Below, in pieces: positions 5,206-6,482 of a stretch of DNA of 6,482 nucleotides; the stretch's first letter is position 1, and every line of letters begins with the position of its first letter. The notes below the pieces were generated by a model. It was not told the DNA's origin and ran no database searches. It worked only from the letters and a program-made list of their open reading frames with translations. Both the position numbers and the translations under genes were made by a program. The stretch spans positions 1 to 6,482 of the forward strand of contig JAPKCR010000138.1 in assembly GCA_026421135.1 (NCBI GenBank), in the 5' to 3' direction. Source of the DNA: Sulfitobacter sp. (GTDB lineage Bacteria > Pseudomonadota > Alphaproteobacteria > Rhodobacterales > Rhodobacteraceae).

Positions 5206-5928
5206 ATGAAACCCGATTCCCAATTTGCCCAAGTGATTTCCCTGTCAGACAAGCGCCTGATCAAGGACGTGCCGGCCCCGCATTTGGGCGGCGCAATCTT
5301 GCGCGACGCGCTGCTGGATGCGCCCTTCGATGCGGCGGCAACGGGATTTGTGCTGGCGTGTTTGCCCGACAGCAAGGATCCGGTGATGTGGATTCAGGAC
5401 CGCATGTCGCGGCGCGAAAACGGGCGGCTTTACGGGGCGGCGTTGCGCGGCTTTGGTTTCAACGGCAACATCCTGCGGGTCGAGGTCAGCCATCCCCGCG
5501 ACGTTCTATGGGCGATGGAGGAAGGGGCGGCTTGCGCGGGTCTGTCTGCCGTGGTGGGCGAAATTCATGGCGCGCCCGAGGTGCTGAGTTTCACCGCCAC
5601 GAAACGGCTGGCGCTGCGGGCCGAAGGCTCGGGTGTGCCGCTGTGGTTAATCCGGTCTGGCGATCATGGCGCGCTGAGTGCGGCGCGCGAACGCTGGCGG
5701 CTGCGGTCGCGGCCATCAGGGGCCAACCGCTACAACAGCCAAGCCCCCGGCGCACCAATATGGGAGGCGGATTTGTTCCGTGCCCGTGGCCGCGCACCCG
5801 GTGTCTGGACGGCAACTTATGACACGGCAGCACAGCGACCTGCAGATCGTCTCAGTCTACTTCCCAGACTTGGCGATGGAACGCTGGCGGCGGATCATCA
5901 CCCAGCATCGCACGCCACCGGCGGATGA
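5206..5928 (+). CDS. imuA: ImuA, SOS mutagenesis accessory protein
   Basis: A protein of 240 residues. ImuA-type proteins act with ImuB and the DnaE2 polymerase in damage-induced, error-prone translesion synthesis. Family features are the RecA/SulA-like core, here residues about 45-155: FVLACLPDSKDPVMWIQDRMSR, GRLYGAALRGFGF, ILRVEVSHPRDVLWAMEEGA, LSAVVGEIHG, then TKRLALRAEGSGVPLWLIR, and the late motif PSGANRYNSQAPGAPIWEADLFRARGR. No Walker A lysine motif is seen, as expected for this divergent group. ATG 5206 is chosen because GGAGGG (5196-5201) sits 4-5 bases upstream; an ATG at 5194 overlaps this site and one at 5140 would put the LexA box inside the gene. The last 36 residues overlap imuB in another frame and look less family-like, so the true C-terminus deserves checking. 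Confidence 0.9.
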   Translation: MKPDSQFAQVISLSDKRLIKDVPAPHLGGAILRDALLDAPFDAAATGFVLACLPDSKDPVMWIQDRMSRRENGRLYGAALRGFGFNGNILRVEVSHPRDVLWAMEEGAACAGLSAVVGEIHGAPEVLSFTATKRLALRAEGSGVPLWLIRSGDHGALSAARERWRLRSRPSGANRYNSQAPGAPIWEADLFRARGRAPGVWTATYDTAAQRPADRLSLLPRLGDGTLAADHHPASHATGG

Positions 5929-6482
5929 TGTGCCCGTGGTGCTGGCCCGTGATGGGGCCCATGGCCCTGTTATTCACGCGATGAACGCAGTGGCCCGTGC
6001 GCGTGGCATTGATGCTGGTGCGCGGGTTGTCGACGTGCAGGCGATCTATCCTGATTTGCATGTGGAGCGCGCGGATGCTGCGGGTGATTACAAACTGCTG
6101 GAACGGTTGGCCCATTGGGCGCGGCGCTGGTGCCCGTGGACGGTACGCGACGGGCAGGACGGAATCGTGATGGATGTCACTGGTGCTGCGCATCTATTCG
6201 GAGGAGAAGCCAAGATGCTGCGCGACATGGCCACACGTTTCAAGATGCAGGGGCTAAGCGTGCGGCTGGCCATGGCTCCGACACGCGGCGCGGCGCAGAT
6301 GCTGGCGCGCCATGGGGCTGCATCTGTGGTGTGTGACACGGATACGTTGATGGCACAGCTTGCCCCGCTGCCGGTGGCGGCCCTGCGGCTGAACGATGAT
6401 ATGCTGCGACTGCTGACGCGGCTGGGGCTAAAGACCATCGGCGCGCTGGCGGATGTACCACGGGTGGCGCTGATGCGGCGGT
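5819..6482 (+). CDS. imuB: ImuB, Y-family polymerase-like protein (N-terminal 221 residues, cut by window edge)
   Basis: An open frame from ATG 5819 runs out of the window. It shows the Y-family (DinB/UmuC-like) layout: IVSVYFPDLAMERWRR (10-25) where active polymerases have their first catalytic Asp, a fingers segment with VIHAMNAVARARGIDAGARV (51-70), palm motif GIVMDVTGAAHLFGGE (115-130), RLAMAPTRGAAQMLARHG (149-166), then a helix-hairpin-helix start LRLLTRLGLKTIGALADVP (196-214). The expected catalytic acids are replaced (hydrophobic/Tyr at the first site, no SIDE motif), as in ImuB proteins, which lack polymerase activity and instead bridge DnaE2 to the beta clamp. The start overlaps imuA by 110 bases and has only a weak GGA nine bases upstream, so translation may be coupled. 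dnaE2 would be expected downstream, outside the window. Confidence 0.92.
   Translation, partial: MTRQHSDLQIVSVYFPDLAMERWRRIITQHRTPPADDVPVVLARDGAHGPVIHAMNAVARARGIDAGARVVDVQAIYPDLHVERADAAGDYKLLERLAHWARRWCPWTVRDGQDGIVMDVTGAAHLFGGEAKMLRDMATRFKMQGLSVRLAMAPTRGAAQMLARHGAASVVCDTDTLMAQLAPLPVAALRLNDDMLRLLTRLGLKTIGALADVPRVALMRR

Noticed and set aside
5202..5822. A 206-codon plus-strand frame overlapping imuA.
   Set aside because: It is an out-of-frame shadow of imuA, rich in Arg and Gly with no domain; the imuA frame carries the family motifs and the ribosome site.
6088..6461. Minus-strand open frames opposite imuB.
   Set aside because: They are antisense to the Y-family motifs of ImuB and rich in Ser/Arg/Ala without structure.

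Overview
The window looks like chromosomal DNA from a marine-type alphaproteobacterium of the Rhodobacterales (Roseobacter/Rhodobacter group). The evidence is a close match to the taurine:pyruvate aminotransferases of that group, a neighbouring MocR-type regulator, an SOS box of the alphaproteobacterial type (GAAC-N7-GAAC) in front of imuA-imuB, and moderately GC-rich codon use. This assignment comes from recognising protein families by eye, not from a search.

Layout, left to right. (1) 1-2440, minus strand, taurine module: tpa (2119-728) is read leftward, followed by a small glycine-zipper lipoprotein gene (593-336) and then the start of a MocR/GntR regulator (223 to beyond the left edge), most likely TauR. 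Matching CTGG(A/C)C-core direct repeats lie upstream of the tpa promoter and inside the regulator's own promoter. This suggests activation of tpa and autoregulation by one protein. The lipoprotein gene appears to have its own ECF-type promoter and an intrinsic terminator, so it is a separate unit. (2) 2434-4608, minus strand: a DEAD-box RNA helicase with a DbpA-like C-terminal domain and a long Lys/Arg/Pro/Gly-rich tail, probably starting at TTG 4608. It has a hairpin plus U-run in its leader and a 12-bp hairpin after its stop. (3) 4717-5124, plus strand: a MarR-family regulator reading frame broken by an in-frame TAG at 4918-4920. (4) 5177 to the right edge, plus strand: LexA box, imuA, and imuB (cut by the window edge), the start of the SOS-inducible translesion cassette that usually continues into dnaE2.

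How the parts work together: tpa moves the amino group of taurine to pyruvate, giving sulfoacetaldehyde and alanine, and the MocR protein would sense the pathway. ImuA/ImuB are accessory factors for DnaE2-dependent mutagenic repair. The helicase and lipoprotein are unrelated neighbours. I see no mobile element, CRISPR array, tRNA or rRNA. The window does not appear to contain an entirely new system. The points most worth a second look are the paired TauR-like repeats, the interrupted MarR gene, the leader hairpin of the helicase, the ECF-like promoter and the long imuA/imuB overlap.
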